DNA of 64,000 bases from Poa pratensis (GCA_947311845.1 CAMZMU010000117.1:74609978-74673977); one strand, 5' to 3'; numbered from the stretch's first letter, positions 40,032 through 52,257 are shown. Translations and numbers: made by a program. Notes: a model not told the origin generated them from the sequence alone.

Positions 40032-41801
40032 CATGTTTAAAGGTCCCTGTCATGGTGGCCTTTATCCTCTTGTGCCCACCTCCATGGAACCACACAAGCA
40101 CGCCTTCATCACCCTCAAGCCTTCATCCTCCACGTGGCATCGACGTCTAGGGCATCCATCTTCCTTCATTGTGCAACAAGTTCTTCGGAAAAATAAAATT
40201 GCTTACTCTCCTGAAATAAATTCTTATGTTTGTGATCCTTGTCAACAAGCAAAGAGTAAACAATTACCTTATCCTATATCAAATAGTGTTCCTACTGTTC
40301 CTTTAGAACAAATTTTTTCCGATGTTTGGGGACCAGCTCTTCCTTCTGTTAGTAAACACTCATATTATGTAAGCTTTATTGATGATTTTACAAAATTCAC
40401 ATGGATATATTTACTCAAAAAACGGTCTGATGTTTATCAAGCCTTTCTAAACTTCCAACAAATGGTTGAGAGAAAATTTAATCACAAAATTATAACTATG
40501 CAAACGGATTGGGGTGGCGAATATGAAAAAACTTAACTCCTTTCCAAAAAGTTGGTATTACACATCATGTGTCATGCCCCCATGCTCATCAACAGAATGG
40601 ATCCGCTGAAAGAAAACACCGTCATATCGTTGAAGTTGGACTCTCTCTTCTTGCCAATGCATCTATGCCTCTCAAATTTTGGGATGAAGCTTTTCTCACC
40701 GCCACATATCTAATCAACATGCTTCCTAGCAAACCATTAAATTTTGCCACACCAACCGAAAAACTACTCCACATCACACCTAATTATGAATCTCTTCGAA
40801 TTTTTGGTTGTGCCTGCTGGCCCAATCTTCGACCTTACAACAAAAGAAAATTATCTTTTCGCTCCAAACAATGTGTTTTTCTCGGATACAGCCCTTTACA
40901 TAAAGGCGTCAAATGTCTTGATATCACAACTGGGAGAGTTTACATTTCTCGAGATGTTGTTTTTGATGAAAACATTTTTCCTTTTGCCTCTTTACATCCT
41001 AATGCCGGATCCCGTCTCCGACAAGAAATTCTACTCCTTCCTTCAAACACACCACACTCACCATTGGGTACGACACATGATACTCCTGACCATTTTGACC
41101 CTGCCACTACACATACCCATATCCCTCAAACCAGTGCTGATGCTACACCATCAAATTCGCAGCCTACTACTGAAGAAATCAGCTCAAACGGTCATTTTTC
41201 CGATTCTGCACAAAATAACAGCCTCGGCACAATTCCCGGAGCAGATCCTCCCGCTCCTTCCGCGCAGACTGTGCCCGCATCCGCCTCGGATCGCACGCCA
41301 ACATTCCCTCCGGGATTCGCCCCAACCAATCCCACGGCCGGCGGATCTCCCTCGCCAGCCTCGCCTAAGTCAAACATGCGCCCGTGGGTCCCGCCTGAGA
41401 TCCTTCTTCCGCGCCAATCTCGGCCAACCATGAATGCGGAGATCTCGCCGTCATCATCACGGCCCGCCCCGCGTCAGCTTTTCCTGGCTGGGGCCCCTCC
41501 TCCGAACCAATCACGTGACGACACAACCACGGAGGCATCTCGCACAGAGACAGCAGCGGACCCCACCTCTGTCCCCTCCGACATCACGCCCTCTCCGCGC
41601 CAGTCCCGCTTCGCCACGTCACCGACAACCTCATCCGCTGCCACGGCAGATGACAGTGCGACCGGATCTTCTATGCCTGCTTCTTTGTCTACACCTTCCA
41701 CAGGAATGCCTACAGGATCGGCTGCGCCCGCCTCGTCTGCCACAGCCACAGCAGCATCCGGATCTTTTGTGCCTGCTCCACCCCCCACCTCCTGCGCTTG
41801 A
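40032..41801 (+). pseudogene. Copia integrase region, continuation after the nested insertion, frameshifted
   Basis: The frame picks up after the Gypsy target site with the pre-integrase zinc region (WHRRLGHPSS..CDPCQQAKS) and the integrase core (FSDVWGPALPS, Asp 1; QTDWGGEYEK, Asp 2). One extra A near 40530 moves the frame; the catalytic Glu follows in HQQNGSAERKHRH (40569-41801 frame). The C-terminal part then becomes a long Ser/Pro/Thr/Ala-rich, GC-rich stretch (about 41200-41800) before a stop. Confidence 0.93.
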
Positions 41802-43470
41802 GGCAAGGACACGTCTACAAAAAGGTATCAGACAACCTAAAATTTATACGGATGGTACTATTCGCTATGGCTTGCTCACATCTACAGGAGAACCAAGCAA
41901 ACTTTCCGAAGCTTTAGGTGATGCAAAATGGAAAGATGCTATGCAAGAGGAGTACGATGCATTGATTCAAAACAAAACGTGGCATCTTGTTCCTCCAAGC
42001 TCCAACAAAAATATTATTGATTGCAAATGGGTGTATCGCATCATGAAGAATGCTGATGGTACTATTGACAGATACAAAGCACGATTAGTTGCAAAAGGAT
42101 TCCGGCAACGCTATGGCATTGACTATGAAGACACCTTTAGCCCAGTTGTTAAAGCAGCCACTATACGCCTTGTCTTGTCTCTTTCTGTTTCTCAGGGATG
42201 GAGTCTTCGCCAACTCGAGGTCAAGAACGCGTTCTTACATGATGTTCTGGAAGAGGAGGTTTACATGAAACAACCCCCAGGTTTTGAAGACCCTCACACT
42301 CCACACTACCTCTGTAAACTTGACAAGGCACTATATGGTCTCAAACAAGCTCCTCGTGCATGGTATTCCAAACTCAGCTCCAAACTTGTTGCTCTTGGTT
42401 TCATTCCATCCAAGGCCGATACATCTCTCTTCATATATCATAAATCAGGTATCACTATTTTTATGTTAATTTACGTTGATGACATTATTGTGACAAGCTC
42501 TTCAGATCAAGCCATTTCGGCTCTCCTCCATGATTTGAGTGCCACTTTTGAGATAAAGGATCTTGGCACTCTTCACTTCTTCTTGGGGATTGAAGTCACA
42601 AAAACACAGGATGGATTACTCTTGTCACAAGAAAAATATGCGAATGATTTGATCACACGCATTGGTATGACAGGTTGCACATCATGCCCTACACCTCTCA
42701 CTCACTCCGAGAAGCTGTCTTTAACAGATGGTACTCCACTTGATCCCGATGATTGCACTCGGTACAGAAGCATTGTGGGCGGTCTTCCGTATCTCACATT
42801 AACTAGACCTGATATATGTTTTTCGGTTAACAAAATTTGTCAATTCTTACATGCTCCCACTACATCCCACTGGACAGCTGCAAAAAGGATTCTTCGCTAC
42901 ATCCAAGGTACCATTAATGTTGGTCTTACTATTCAAAAATCTCACTCGACTCTGCTTAGTGCTTTTACAGACGCAGATTGGGCTGGCTGCCTTGATGATC
43001 GCCGCTCCACTGGTGGTTTTGCTGTCTTTTATGGTCCCAATCTCATCTCCTGGAGTGCCCGCAAACAAGCCACCGTGTCACGATCAAGCACTGAAGCTGA
43101 ATACAAAACTCTTGCCAATGCCACAGCCGAACTCATCTGGGTCGAAGCACTACTAAAAGAACTTGGTCTTCCCCTCAAGGAAAAACCATGCCTCTGGTGT
43201 GACAATCTTGGAGCCACGTATCTCTCTGTGAACCCAGTTTTCCATGCTCGTACAAAACATATTGAAATCGATTTTCATTTTGTCCGTGAACGAGTTGCAA
43301 GCAAGGCTCTTGAAATACGGTTCATCTCAAGCAAAGATCAAATTGCAGATGGCTTCACCAAGGCTCTACCGACCAAGTCCTTCGATGAATTCAAGCGTAA
43401 TCTCAACCTTTCCAGTTCTTCCAAGGCTAAGATTAAGGGGGGGGGTGTTAGACATACAAATAAAATGTAA
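41802..43470 (+). pseudogene. Copia reverse transcriptase and RNase H
   Basis: This uninterrupted frame begins upstream of 41802 in a different register from integrase (frameshift near 41790). It encodes RVT_2-type reverse transcriptase: [32 protein letters not shown], the catalytic YVDDIIV, and FFLGIEV. RNase H follows ([31 protein letters not shown]), with [13 protein letters not shown] near the end. The enzyme copies element RNA into DNA. All core motifs are kept and only the link to the upstream polyprotein is broken. Confidence 0.95.
43429..43445 (+). other. Copia polypurine tract
   Basis: AAGATTAAGGGGGGGGG directly before the 3' LTR; the plus-strand primer of reverse transcription. Confidence 0.8.
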
Positions 43471-43678
43471 TGAATAGGGCTTTATTTCTTTCCTGTTTTG
43501 TGCTCCACGATTGGTGTTAGACACCACCGTTGGACCTTCCATGTAATTGCCCTGAGCTCCACGATTGGTGTTAGACACCACAGTTGGACCTTCCATGTAT
43601 TTGCCACTGATGGGGCTCTTCCATCTATATTAACACGCACCCGATCATCCCACAGGGCACTGATCGTTTCCACCAACA
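43446..43678 (+). repeat. Copia 3' LTR
   Basis: 233 bp, one visible mismatch to the 5' LTR, followed by the CCCAT target duplication at 43679-43683. Confidence 0.96.
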
Positions 43679-43819
43679 CCCATACCCAATCTTGATCATT
43701 CTTCTCTTTCATACTGTAAAGATCGTGTAAATGCTCTTTCCATACAAAATTATTGTGTGCTCTTTTTATCCCACATGCCAGTTCTTACATAAAGTACATT
43801 CTCTATGGTTTTTTCTTGG

Positions 43820-44031
43820 TCTACTTGAGTACCTAATGGTCCAGACAGCCTCTTTGCGCTACCACTAGTTTTGTACAGCTCACTAATCCCTGATATAGCA
43901 TGGCCACAAAAATGCCCGGAAATAATCTACTTGAGCACCTAATGGTCCAGACAGCCTCTTTGCGCTACCACTAGTTTTGTACAGCTCACTAATCCATGAT
44001 ATAGCATGGCCACAAAAATGCCCGGAAATAA
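43820..44031. repeat. Tandem repeat, two 106-bp units
   Basis: TCTACTTGAG(T/C)ACCTAATGG through CCCGGAAATAA occurs at 43820-43925 and 43926-44031 with two or three differences. A third partial copy (TCCATGATATAGCATGGGCAC) follows. Non-coding. Confidence 0.92.
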
Positions 44032-45855
44032 TCCATGATATAGCATGGGCACATGAAAACTGCTGGAATGAGCAAGATTAAACCTGGCATTTTCGCGGTC
44101 TTGTCTTAAAGCAATTAAGATTAGTAGATCTCGATGAAGTCATAAACATCACTATTGCAACATTGTTCAGGGTACATACAAGATCGGGACAATCTGGAAG
44201 GCGTCACAAGAATCTTGCCGACTGTTTCACGCTTGTATCTACTTCTCCAAAATACAATAAAATTGAAAAAATTCTGGAGAAAACATCCGTTGGTATTTAC
44301 GTCACCATTTTTTTTTCTGATTCATCCATTTTATATGATATAGTGAATTTTGAATACATTGAAGTTTTTTATGCGTAATGTATTTGAAATGCCTATGAAC
44401 CTTGGAAGCAATCTTGTCAAAGGTTTATACATCACTATGTAGAATAGCGTGGTAATAGTAATAGACAATGCATTGGAAAAAGTTTGGTTCTGAGACGGAA
44501 ATCTATTTTGGCTAGCAGGACTGGACGTTTTAAAATATCAAAAAGTTCGGAAAAAAGATTCAAATGTACTTCCCGATATTTAATGTTGACAAACAAAGTT
44601 TTGCAAAAAACAAACATTTTATGTGCTCTGTGTAAAGAAAATATCTTGTAAAAAGTCATTGTACGTGGAGCACCAAATTTGTCTTTTTACACACAACACA
44701 AAAATGTTTTTTTTGTGAAACTTTGTGTGTCAACATAAAATATTCGTGTGTACACCTGAAATTTAATTTCAATTTTTTGACATTCTAAAATGCTTTTAGA
44801 AGACATTTTTCTCATAATGAGACTAGATGCTCCGCCGGGAGGCAAAACACCGTGTCTGTTCTGAGATGGCTTGTTTGGTCTAAAGAAATACGCGGCGCGA
44901 CGCTGGTCCAAGCCCAACCATATCTGGATACAGTCTTTGCGAGACGGGCTGGGCTTAACCGCCTCCCATGACCTGTCTCGGAGCTGTGTTTCTACCCATC
45001 GCACCATTTCTTTCCACTGGAAACTGCTGTGCGAGGTTCAGAAATCAGAGCCTCAGAGGTGATTACTTGTTCTCGACGGAAAAGCTCAGCTTCAGCTTCT
45101 ACTACAGAGCGCATGCAGACGAGAGTTGGGAACTTGGGACTGTAGCGTCTCCAGTCTTGAGTTAATTTCCTGCTAAGCTAAGCTACCACACCTCGGTGCG
45201 TGGCTTCCACCTACAGGAGTTCTGCCGGCCTCGTGGTGGTGCTCAACTCACCATGCGGATGCGGAGGAGGCGGAAGACATTGCGTACACCCATGATGCGG
45301 CGCAGTGACGATCCACCATTGTTCCTACCCTACTGCATGCTCTGCTGCCTGCTGCGGCTACTGATCTCTTCTCTCCCAAACAAGAAGTGTTCTTGTCCTG
45401 AAACACATTACGGCATGCAGCTAATTTCAGACTACAGACACTATCTAGCTCAATGCATGTACACATGACAGTAACAATAATAGAACTATCAGTTTATCAT
45501 TCCCCCAAATAAAACAGTAATCGTATTGTCCATCCACAAGAGGAAACATTAAGCTGGATGGATCAAATGACTCGCGGTAGATTTCTATCATCTAAAAATG
45601 TGTCCGGTAATATTTTGTCCGAAAGGATGATGATATATCGCAGATAGTTTCCCGGCTTCCCGCCCGTTCAGCAATTATAGACCGGGATTCTAGAACTACA
45701 GACTGAACCAAATCAAATGCAGTTTATATAATGGTATCTGAAATTTCTGAATAAATGGAGACGGTTGTAGATTCTGTATCATGTAATATCGGTGCTGACT
45801 GTCACTGAAGCTATCTGCTTGGACAGGTAGCATTTCGTCCTGACTGTATGGATAG
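44032..45855. other. Intergenic, no gene recognised
   Basis: AT-rich with a short GC-rich stretch near 45200-45360 that gives open frames on both strands but no motif. No gene is supported. Confidence 0.45.
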
Positions 45856-45937
45856 TACTTCCTTGTTCCCCAATAGTAAGACGTTTTGGTAGGCTGATTT
45901 GGCCTACCAAAACGTCTTATAATAAGAGACGGAGGTA
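45856..45937. mobile_element. Small Stowaway-type MITE, 82 bp
   Basis: TACTTCCTTGTTCCCCAATA to AGAGACGGAGGTA, with arms TAAGACGTTTTGGTAGGC against GCCTACCAAAACGTCTTA forming a near-perfect hairpin and a TA at each end. Lies just beyond the 3' end of the first Ulp1 gene. Confidence 0.8.
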
Positions 45938-46005
45938 TCATAAGCGCCAAGCTCTATTGCCCAATAAAAAAAAATGTGTGTACAGATGCAATGTTATCAT
46001 ATGAT

Positions 46006-49000
46006 CTACTCTGCAATTCTGGCATCCCTTTTCCTGCAGAGAAGCATAAAGAATATAAGATCACAATTTTAACAAACAGGAAATAAATAACGAACAGCAG
46101 GATATACATACTCTCGGTACGAATGAATATCCTTGCGGATGTCCTCTAAGTTCATTAGTTCCTCCGGGTTGAACAAGGGATCCTTTAAACGAAATAGTCA
46201 GATAAAACAATTCAGTAAAACACTCGCAAGGCACAAACATAAAAATCCTATATAGTTTGAAATGGTTGACGCACCAGCTTGCTCAAATCTTCACCAAGAT
46301 CTTTGATCACGAGAAAACAGTAGATAAAGTAAAGAGTATATATACCACAATCATTCCCACTTTGCTGTGGCACCTGCAAAGTTGTTTAAGTTTTAACCGC
46401 AGAAAAAGGTTTTTTAAGTATATTGAACAGACAAATCATCAAGAAGTAAAAATATAATTTCTGCATTCCAAATTAATTGATGTTCTAGTATTGTCCTAAG
46501 TCAAACTACTGAAGTTTGACCAAGTTTATAGAAAATATATCAGCATCTAAAACTTCAATGTATTTTTATTAGTTTCACCATAAAATGTTTTTTCGCACTA
46601 TATTTACTTGATGTTGTAGTAGCAATTTTTTTGTAAACTCAGTCAATTTAGAGAAGTTTGACACAGGACCAACTAAAACTTTAATCAATTTGGAGTAGAA
46701 TGAGTAGAAGATAAAATAGATAGAGTTTTCTAAAAATATGATAAAGGTAACAAGCTTCCATATTTTAAGCAACATACCTCAGGAAACTCAAGCTCGACTT
46801 CGCTTATGAACTGCTCTAACTCTTCCCGCTCTTCGTTTTTAAGAATATCAACAACGAATCTGGTATAACAAGCAAAAAAAGGCTCAACAATTTAGGAGAT
46901 TCTAAACTCAACATGAGGTATATAAATGTCAAATTACGTCAACATAACTACGGCTTTAGGAGGGCTTCTAAAGTTCATTCCAGCCCTAAGTACAATACAC
47001 CATGTTGGGCTGTCTCATATAGATTAAATAATAGGAAATATGTATTTTTCAATATTTTGAATTGTGTATAGGCATAACAATGAACTGAAGTATCTTAACA
47101 TGTTATCAGTTACCACCTAGATCATCATATTTATAATTTATTTGGAGGCTTAGAGAGGGAGAAAAAAAATAAAGGGACTAAACCTATTGATTGTTGTTCG
47201 CAACCTCGCTGGATTTGCCATTTTAAGTGAATCCAGTAGCAGCATACGGGGTCCTTCTTTAGTACCCAAGTATTTTGTCTTGCCGAAATTGCACAGCACA
47301 AGGAGGTTCCAGTGACCCCTATAATCAAGAATGTGAATATTTGATGTGAAGAAAACGATATAAGTGATTCCACAAGATAACAAAGATAGTAACTTACCAA
47401 GCAATAATAGGGACAAACACATATCGTCTAGAGAATATTTTCTTAACTTTTATCCATTTGAGGACATTCAATTTATCATTCCCATTGATGTACATATTAA
47501 ACCAAAATGAATCAAAATATGAATAATCATCCTTCCTTTCCTGATCTATGCACATCCAAAGGTCCCTGCGCAAAGAGTTGTAGTGCCAAATAATAAGAAC
47601 ATCGATACTAATCAAACTAGAATAGAAAGTAACAAATAAATAGAAAGGCAGGACATACTCCATGCACAATTCAAAAATTTCGGTGTCCAGCTTATCTTTG
47701 TTTACTTTGTGCCTATTGCTAGATGCCATGCGGTTTGACCTTTTCTTTGGGGGGAGGTGAAAGGAGGGAAATGCGTTACTCAAGCTTCGCGATGTCCTCA
47801 CTTCTGGGAGTCTTCTTGTTTGAGAGCGCTTGTTTTGGCACTCTATACATGGAACAACATAAATAACTTGCAGATCAGGATACCCGCAGATAACATATAA
47901 ATCACATGCATGTAAATATTATTTGTCTGGAATTATTTGGTACCATGTAGGAAATCATCTTGAAAAGGACCATTTAATGGTGAGCTGGAAACTAAATAAA
48001 ATACACCCAGTCACAGTATCACAATTACCCGTATCAACCACTTACTAGTTCAACGTTTTCGTCGACAAAAAATATCATATAACAATGATTCATGATCTAA
48101 CTGTCACAAGCATAATGGGTGTAGTTATGTTACACACTACAAAAAGGAGTAGTGATACAAAAATTGATTAATGATTCAATGAAATTATTTTCTTCCGACT
48201 GCGAAATTAATTCTTAATAAAATGAATACAAGGAACTAGCAAACAACTCATCTTAATCAAGTTGAATGCCAACAATCTTTTCAATTATTTTGTACTCTCT
48301 AGAAAATCATCTTGAAAAGAACAATTTAAAAGGTGATCTGTAAACTACATAAAATGCAGCCAGTAACATTGGCACAATTAACAGTGAGCAGATTTTAAAA
48401 ATATGAGAATTGTATAGGATGATTCGATATCAAGCACTTACTGGTTTCAATGTTTCTATCGACAGAAACTTACATAGCACTGATTCAAGATGAAAAGTAA
48501 AGAATGTACCATTGTTAAGAATGTGAATAATCTTACATGTCATAAGCATAATGGTACTAGTTATGTTGCGCACTACAAACAATAGTAGTGGTAACCAAAT
48601 TGATTCTTGAATCAATGAAATGATTTGCTTTCGACCAAAATTAATTTTTGTAATAAAAGAAATACAAGGAATTATAAAACTAGTCATCTTAATCAAGTTG
48701 AATGTCAACAACAATTTTCAGTTATAACTTCGAATGTATGAGATGGGGAAGCAGCCTAGAATGTGATGATGCGGTTCAAAAACTAAAATCGGAGAGACCA
48801 TCATCTGCATCGATTGGTACACACAATCATATTTATTGTTAAGTTTTAGAGGGAGAGTTGCATGCGAAAATGATACGGATATATAGCTCAACCAAACGCA
48901 AAAAAGATTGCGTGGAACACTTATGCAACACGGATCTTATTGCGAGACCGTCGTCATTCATATTCACATCCCAAGATAACATATCCCATGTAACAACACA

Positions 49001-49607
49001 AAAACTACATGATCATATCTTTTAACAACATGTATGTGCTAATATAGTACTACTTCCAGTACTTAAAATGAGCATATTTTTTTCTAAAGTCAAACAATAT
49101 ATATTTTAACCAAATTTACAATAGATAGACTATAAAAATTTATTTAATGGTGTATCTCATAATATTGATTTGATTATGGAGGTTGAAAGTTTTTTCTAAA
49201 AATTTGGTCAAACTTTATATCGTTTCACTTTCAAAATAAATTATACGCCTTCTCTTATGCAATCCAAAGAGGGAGGAATTGCTCGAAATAACCAAGGGAA
49301 CCAGAACGGAAGTAAAAACAAGAACAATATAATAAGAAACTGTTAATTTTCGAGCTTTTCCGTTTGCAAGAAATTAAACGAGGAACAAGCAACCAACAAT
49401 ATCTAAGCCGAACGGAACACCTCTAGAAAGCCAAGTAGCCAACCAACGATCTAACCAACAATAGATCACCATCTGATGCATGTCAACAGAAAAGATCACG
49501 AGGGAAAGGGAGGAGATTGGTGTTGGTGGATTGCGCGCTCGCTCACCATCGGCGTCGTCGTCTTCGTCGCTGCCGAGGTCGACGAACTCCTGGTTGTTGC
49601 CGGGCAT
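46006..49607 (-). CDS. Ulp1-type SUMO/ubiquitin-like protease (C48), single domain, 275 residues
   Basis: Eight exons: 49547-49607, 47659-47842, 47398-47565, 47184-47318, 46778-46859, 46275-46373, 46112-46182 and 46006-46033 (828 bp, 275 codons plus TAG, GT..AG throughout). The C48 cysteine protease core has His140 in WGHWNLLVL, Asp167 in MLLLDSL, Gln213 and Cys219 in VPQQ..NDCGIY. Such enzymes cleave SUMO or related modifiers from proteins, often in the nucleus. A basic segment (about 66-78) precedes the domain and the first exon is acidic (DLGSDEDDDAD). The protein is short beside classical Ulp2, being almost only the catalytic domain. Intron 1 is 1.7 kb and might hide further exons. It is a tandem paralogue of the gene at 52258-56646. 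Confidence 0.88.
47940..48724. repeat. Duplicated segment within intron 1 of the first Ulp1 gene
   Basis: About 47945-48285 and 48300-48724 share, in order, GAAAATCATCTTGAAAAG-like, CACTTACT.GTT, CATAAGCATAATGG, GTAGTTATGTT-like and CATCTTAATCAAGTTGAATG. The copies are diverged by substitutions and an insertion. Weak similarity to part of intron 1 of the neighbouring Ulp1 gene near 55200 suggests an old intronic sequence. Confidence 0.75.
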
Positions 49608-49800
49608 GGCGGCGGCTCCTCCCAGTCCCAGGGGTCCGGAATGGAGACTCCTAGGGTTTGGTTGCTTCGGAGCCTTACAAATAGGCGACGGCGAGTTCAG
49701 ACTTGGAAGGCGGTAGCAGGGCGGGGGACGCATCTCGCTTCTCTCAGGTCTCGCTCGCCTTCGCTTCCATTTCTGGAGCGAAGAAGAGAACGCTCTCTTG

Positions 49801-49867
49801 TTGGGAAAGAAAACTCGATCTCCTGGTTCTTTTTTTTTTGGGAAAGAAAACTCGATCTCCTGGTTCT
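49801..49867. repeat. 30-bp direct repeat upstream of the first Ulp1 gene
   Basis: TTGGGAAAGAAAACTCGATC and the next ten bases occur at 49801-49830 and 49838-49867, separated by a T7 run, about 195-260 bp upstream of the start codon. Confidence 0.85.
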
Positions 49868-50989
49868 GTGTTGGTGTTGTGGGTGTTGGGTAGCCAGCGT
49901 GGGCCGTTGGGCCGGACTGTAACGGCTTGGCAGGTCTTCGCCACGTGCTTTTTCATTTTTTGGAAAAAAAGTCTACTTTTCACTCCAAACTTTTCAGGGA
50001 AGTTCAATTTTTCTGCTAAAACTTTTGATTGGTTAAAATGTACTTTCAAAATTTTCATATGACATAGTCGGCACAAACTTGCATGGGAAATATGTAGCCC
50101 AAAAAAAGGTAAACCGGACTGAATTGGAACCTTTGATCACCTATTCCACCGAGTCAAACTCTCCACTCACATTCTAGATCACCAAACCTCTTGAGAAGCC
50201 GCAGCGCCCCACTGTGATGTCATCCGGCTAGTCCGCGTAGTCCTACTCTTTTCCCGGCTCTCGAGCTTGTCTGACCCGTACACCGATCGAACTCACCCGC
50301 ATCCCCAACCCGTCTATTCCTTCGGACAGGGCGGATCTTCGTTTCGCAAACGTGGGCCATGACCACCCAAGATTTAGCGCCTAGTTATTTTTCTTTCCTG
50401 GGCTGGCTTGGTAAGGCTCATATTTTTTCCACTGTTCAAGATATTGGTTGATATTCTAATAAACCGGCCAATTTATCGCTAACTGGTGTCTGACCGATAA
50501 GATAAATCGGCCAATATGCCGATAAATCGGCCGATATGCCGACAAACCGGCCGATTTACCCCTTATATTGGGTCGATCGATAAGTTCCCAATAAACAATA
50601 TCCCCAACATTAATTTTTTCTGCAGGAAAGTTGTGTGGTTGTAGGCTAGCCCGCCCAACAATTTTGCTGAAGCTATGTCTTACCTTGAGACTACTACTCG
50701 CTTGGACTGGTGCTATCATCTCATTCGTAAGCGGCATCCCGTGACCGATGCACTCGCCGGAGGGTCTCGCGATCGATTCATGCCGATGTGCTCGTTCATT
50801 TAAGCCGAGTGGCACAACTAGCCTGTTAGCTTCAAGACGTTGAAGCGATGCGGGAGTACATGTCACCATTTTCCTTGCGTCAGACATTATGTGACCATTT
50901 TCACAAATTTAAGGTTCGCTTTGGACCAACAGAAGTTTTTAGAATGAAAAATAAACTTCATGGAGAGTTCAGGGATGAAAAGTGGACTT
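49868..50989. other. Intergenic, no gene recognised
   Basis: Upstream region of the first Ulp1 gene. It holds a short 20-bp tandem repeat (50501-50560). A minus-strand frame at 50456-50887 has no recognised domain and runs through that repeat, so I do not call it a gene. Confidence 0.45.
50501..50560. repeat. Tandem repeat, three 20-bp units
   Basis: ATAAATCGGCCAATATGCCG, ATAAATCGGCCGATATGCCG and ACAAACCGGCCGATTTACCC in succession. Confidence 0.85.
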
Positions 50990-51155
50990 TAGGTGCTTAA
51001 TTTTTTTAAATGTAACCGACTAGCCCTTGGTGGCTTAATTTTTCCTTTGTGAGAATTCCAGAAATTCACTCCAACGGGATTCAAACTCTGGTTGCCAGAT
51101 TTAGCCACTGCTACCTGCCACTGGGCCTCTGCCCCATTCTCTAGGTGCTTAATTT
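50990..51155 (-). mobile_element. tRNA-derived SINE with 14-bp target duplications
   Basis: TAGGTGCTTAATTT occurs at 50990-51003 and 51142-51155. The 138 bp between (51004-51141), read on the minus strand, start GAGAATGGGGCAGAGGCCC. They contain an A-box-like GGCCCAGTGGCAGGTAGC and, about 35 nt later, a B-box-like AGTTTGAATCCC, and end in an A-rich tail. Pol III promoter plus poly(A) plus target duplications define a SINE. I cannot assign a named family. Confidence 0.75.
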
Positions 51156-51373
51156 AGATGATACAGAGTGCGCGCAACGGTTTGCGTGAACTCACGCCCT
51201 TGTTTAAAAAAAAATAGAAAATAGGGTCCGGATCCCCAGCCACAGCCACCGCAATTTATTGCAAAGCATCAGCATCAATTTAAAGTTTACATCTCAAGGA
51301 TCACTCAAAGTTATCGCAGGTCCTTGTGGCATTGGGTAGAACGGCGAACCGAGTCATGGGAGATTTATACACG

Positions 51374-51557
51374 TACTCCCTCCGTTCCACAATGTAAAAT
51401 GTTTTAGCCTTTTTTCACATTCATATGTACATATATATCTAGACACGTTTTACTATATTATATCTAGACACGTTTTACTATACGAGCCCATTCTTTGATA
51501 TGAATGTAGACAACATGTGTAACATTTAAAACATCTTATATTGTGGAACGAGGAGTA
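51374..51557. mobile_element. Stowaway-type MITE, about 184 bp
   Basis: TACTCCCTCCGTTCCACAAT at one end and ATTGTGGAACGAGGAGTA at the other, with TA at each end and arms containing ATGTTTTA/TAAAACAT. An internal stretch with ATCTAGACACGTTTTACTAT is tandemly duplicated (about 51438-51482). Confidence 0.85.
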
Positions 51558-52257
51558 TATACTATCTGCATACTTCAACAATCTTGTTAGTAGGTAGAGC
51601 ATATTTTTGTCAGGTAGCATATGACCGAAGGTTACGTGCCGAGTCCAGGACGATACAAAGATAATGCAGGCTCTGTTCGTAGAATTGAGCTGAAGTGATT
51701 CCATTTCTAAATGAGTCCACAGATGCACTTACGCGGTATGTGCAGTTAATTCTGAATCAACGAAGCCTGTCTGACATGCAACACAGAGTGTCTTATCACC
51801 GAATGTTTTGAGTCCTCAGTTGATTCAGATGTTCAACAAACTAATTAAGGTCTCTCGGATACATTCAGTCATATGGCCAGATCAAACAACATAATCAAGA
51901 TTTAGCCACCATCCATGCTAGTACCTAAGAACCCATCAGCTCAAATCTCGATAAATGGGTAGACGGCAGATCCCTGGAGAGCAGGGTAGCAATCCAAGCT
52001 CGTGAACTGTGGAACCAACAGTTTCTCGGCAGTCTTCAATCTTCCTCAGGATTTGTTGTTACCAGAGATAATGTAACTCGGAGATTTGAACATAGATACC
52101 TAGGTAAGTAACAAGGAAACTTCATAATTACCAAAAGAGGGCAGAGCATACGAAATTGTCAAAATGGTCTGATTGTAACTAATGAATACTGTACCAATCT
52201 TCAATTACCCAATAACAAGACGATAATGCAGTACTTGGTTCATTCTTGCCACCCGCC
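51558..52257. other. Intergenic, no gene recognised
   Basis: Non-coding sequence downstream of the two-domain Ulp1 gene; expected to include its 3' untranslated region. Confidence 0.5.

Larger units (their letters stand above)
31120..43678 (+). mobile_element. Copia LTR retrotransposon, near-identical LTRs, split by a nested Gypsy element
   Basis: The 233-bp LTRs (31120-31352 and 43446-43678) differ at one visible position. The target duplication CCCAT flanks both ends (31115-31119, 43679-43683). Order gag, protease, integrase, reverse transcriptase, RNase H defines Copia. The primer site follows the 5' LTR directly and a G-rich purine tract precedes the 3' LTR. A Gypsy element (32825-40026) interrupts it between protease and integrase. 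Separate one-base frameshifts near 32645, 40530 and 41790 mean it could not code for a full polyprotein even without the insertion, so it was probably mobilised in trans or decayed quickly. Confidence 0.97.

Noticed and set aside
45196..45468. Possible gene fragment around the GC-rich patch
   Set aside because: Open frames on both strands without motifs or splice structure.
50456..50887. 143-codon minus-strand frame
   Set aside because: It reads through the 20-bp tandem repeat at 50501-50560 and shows no recognisable family.
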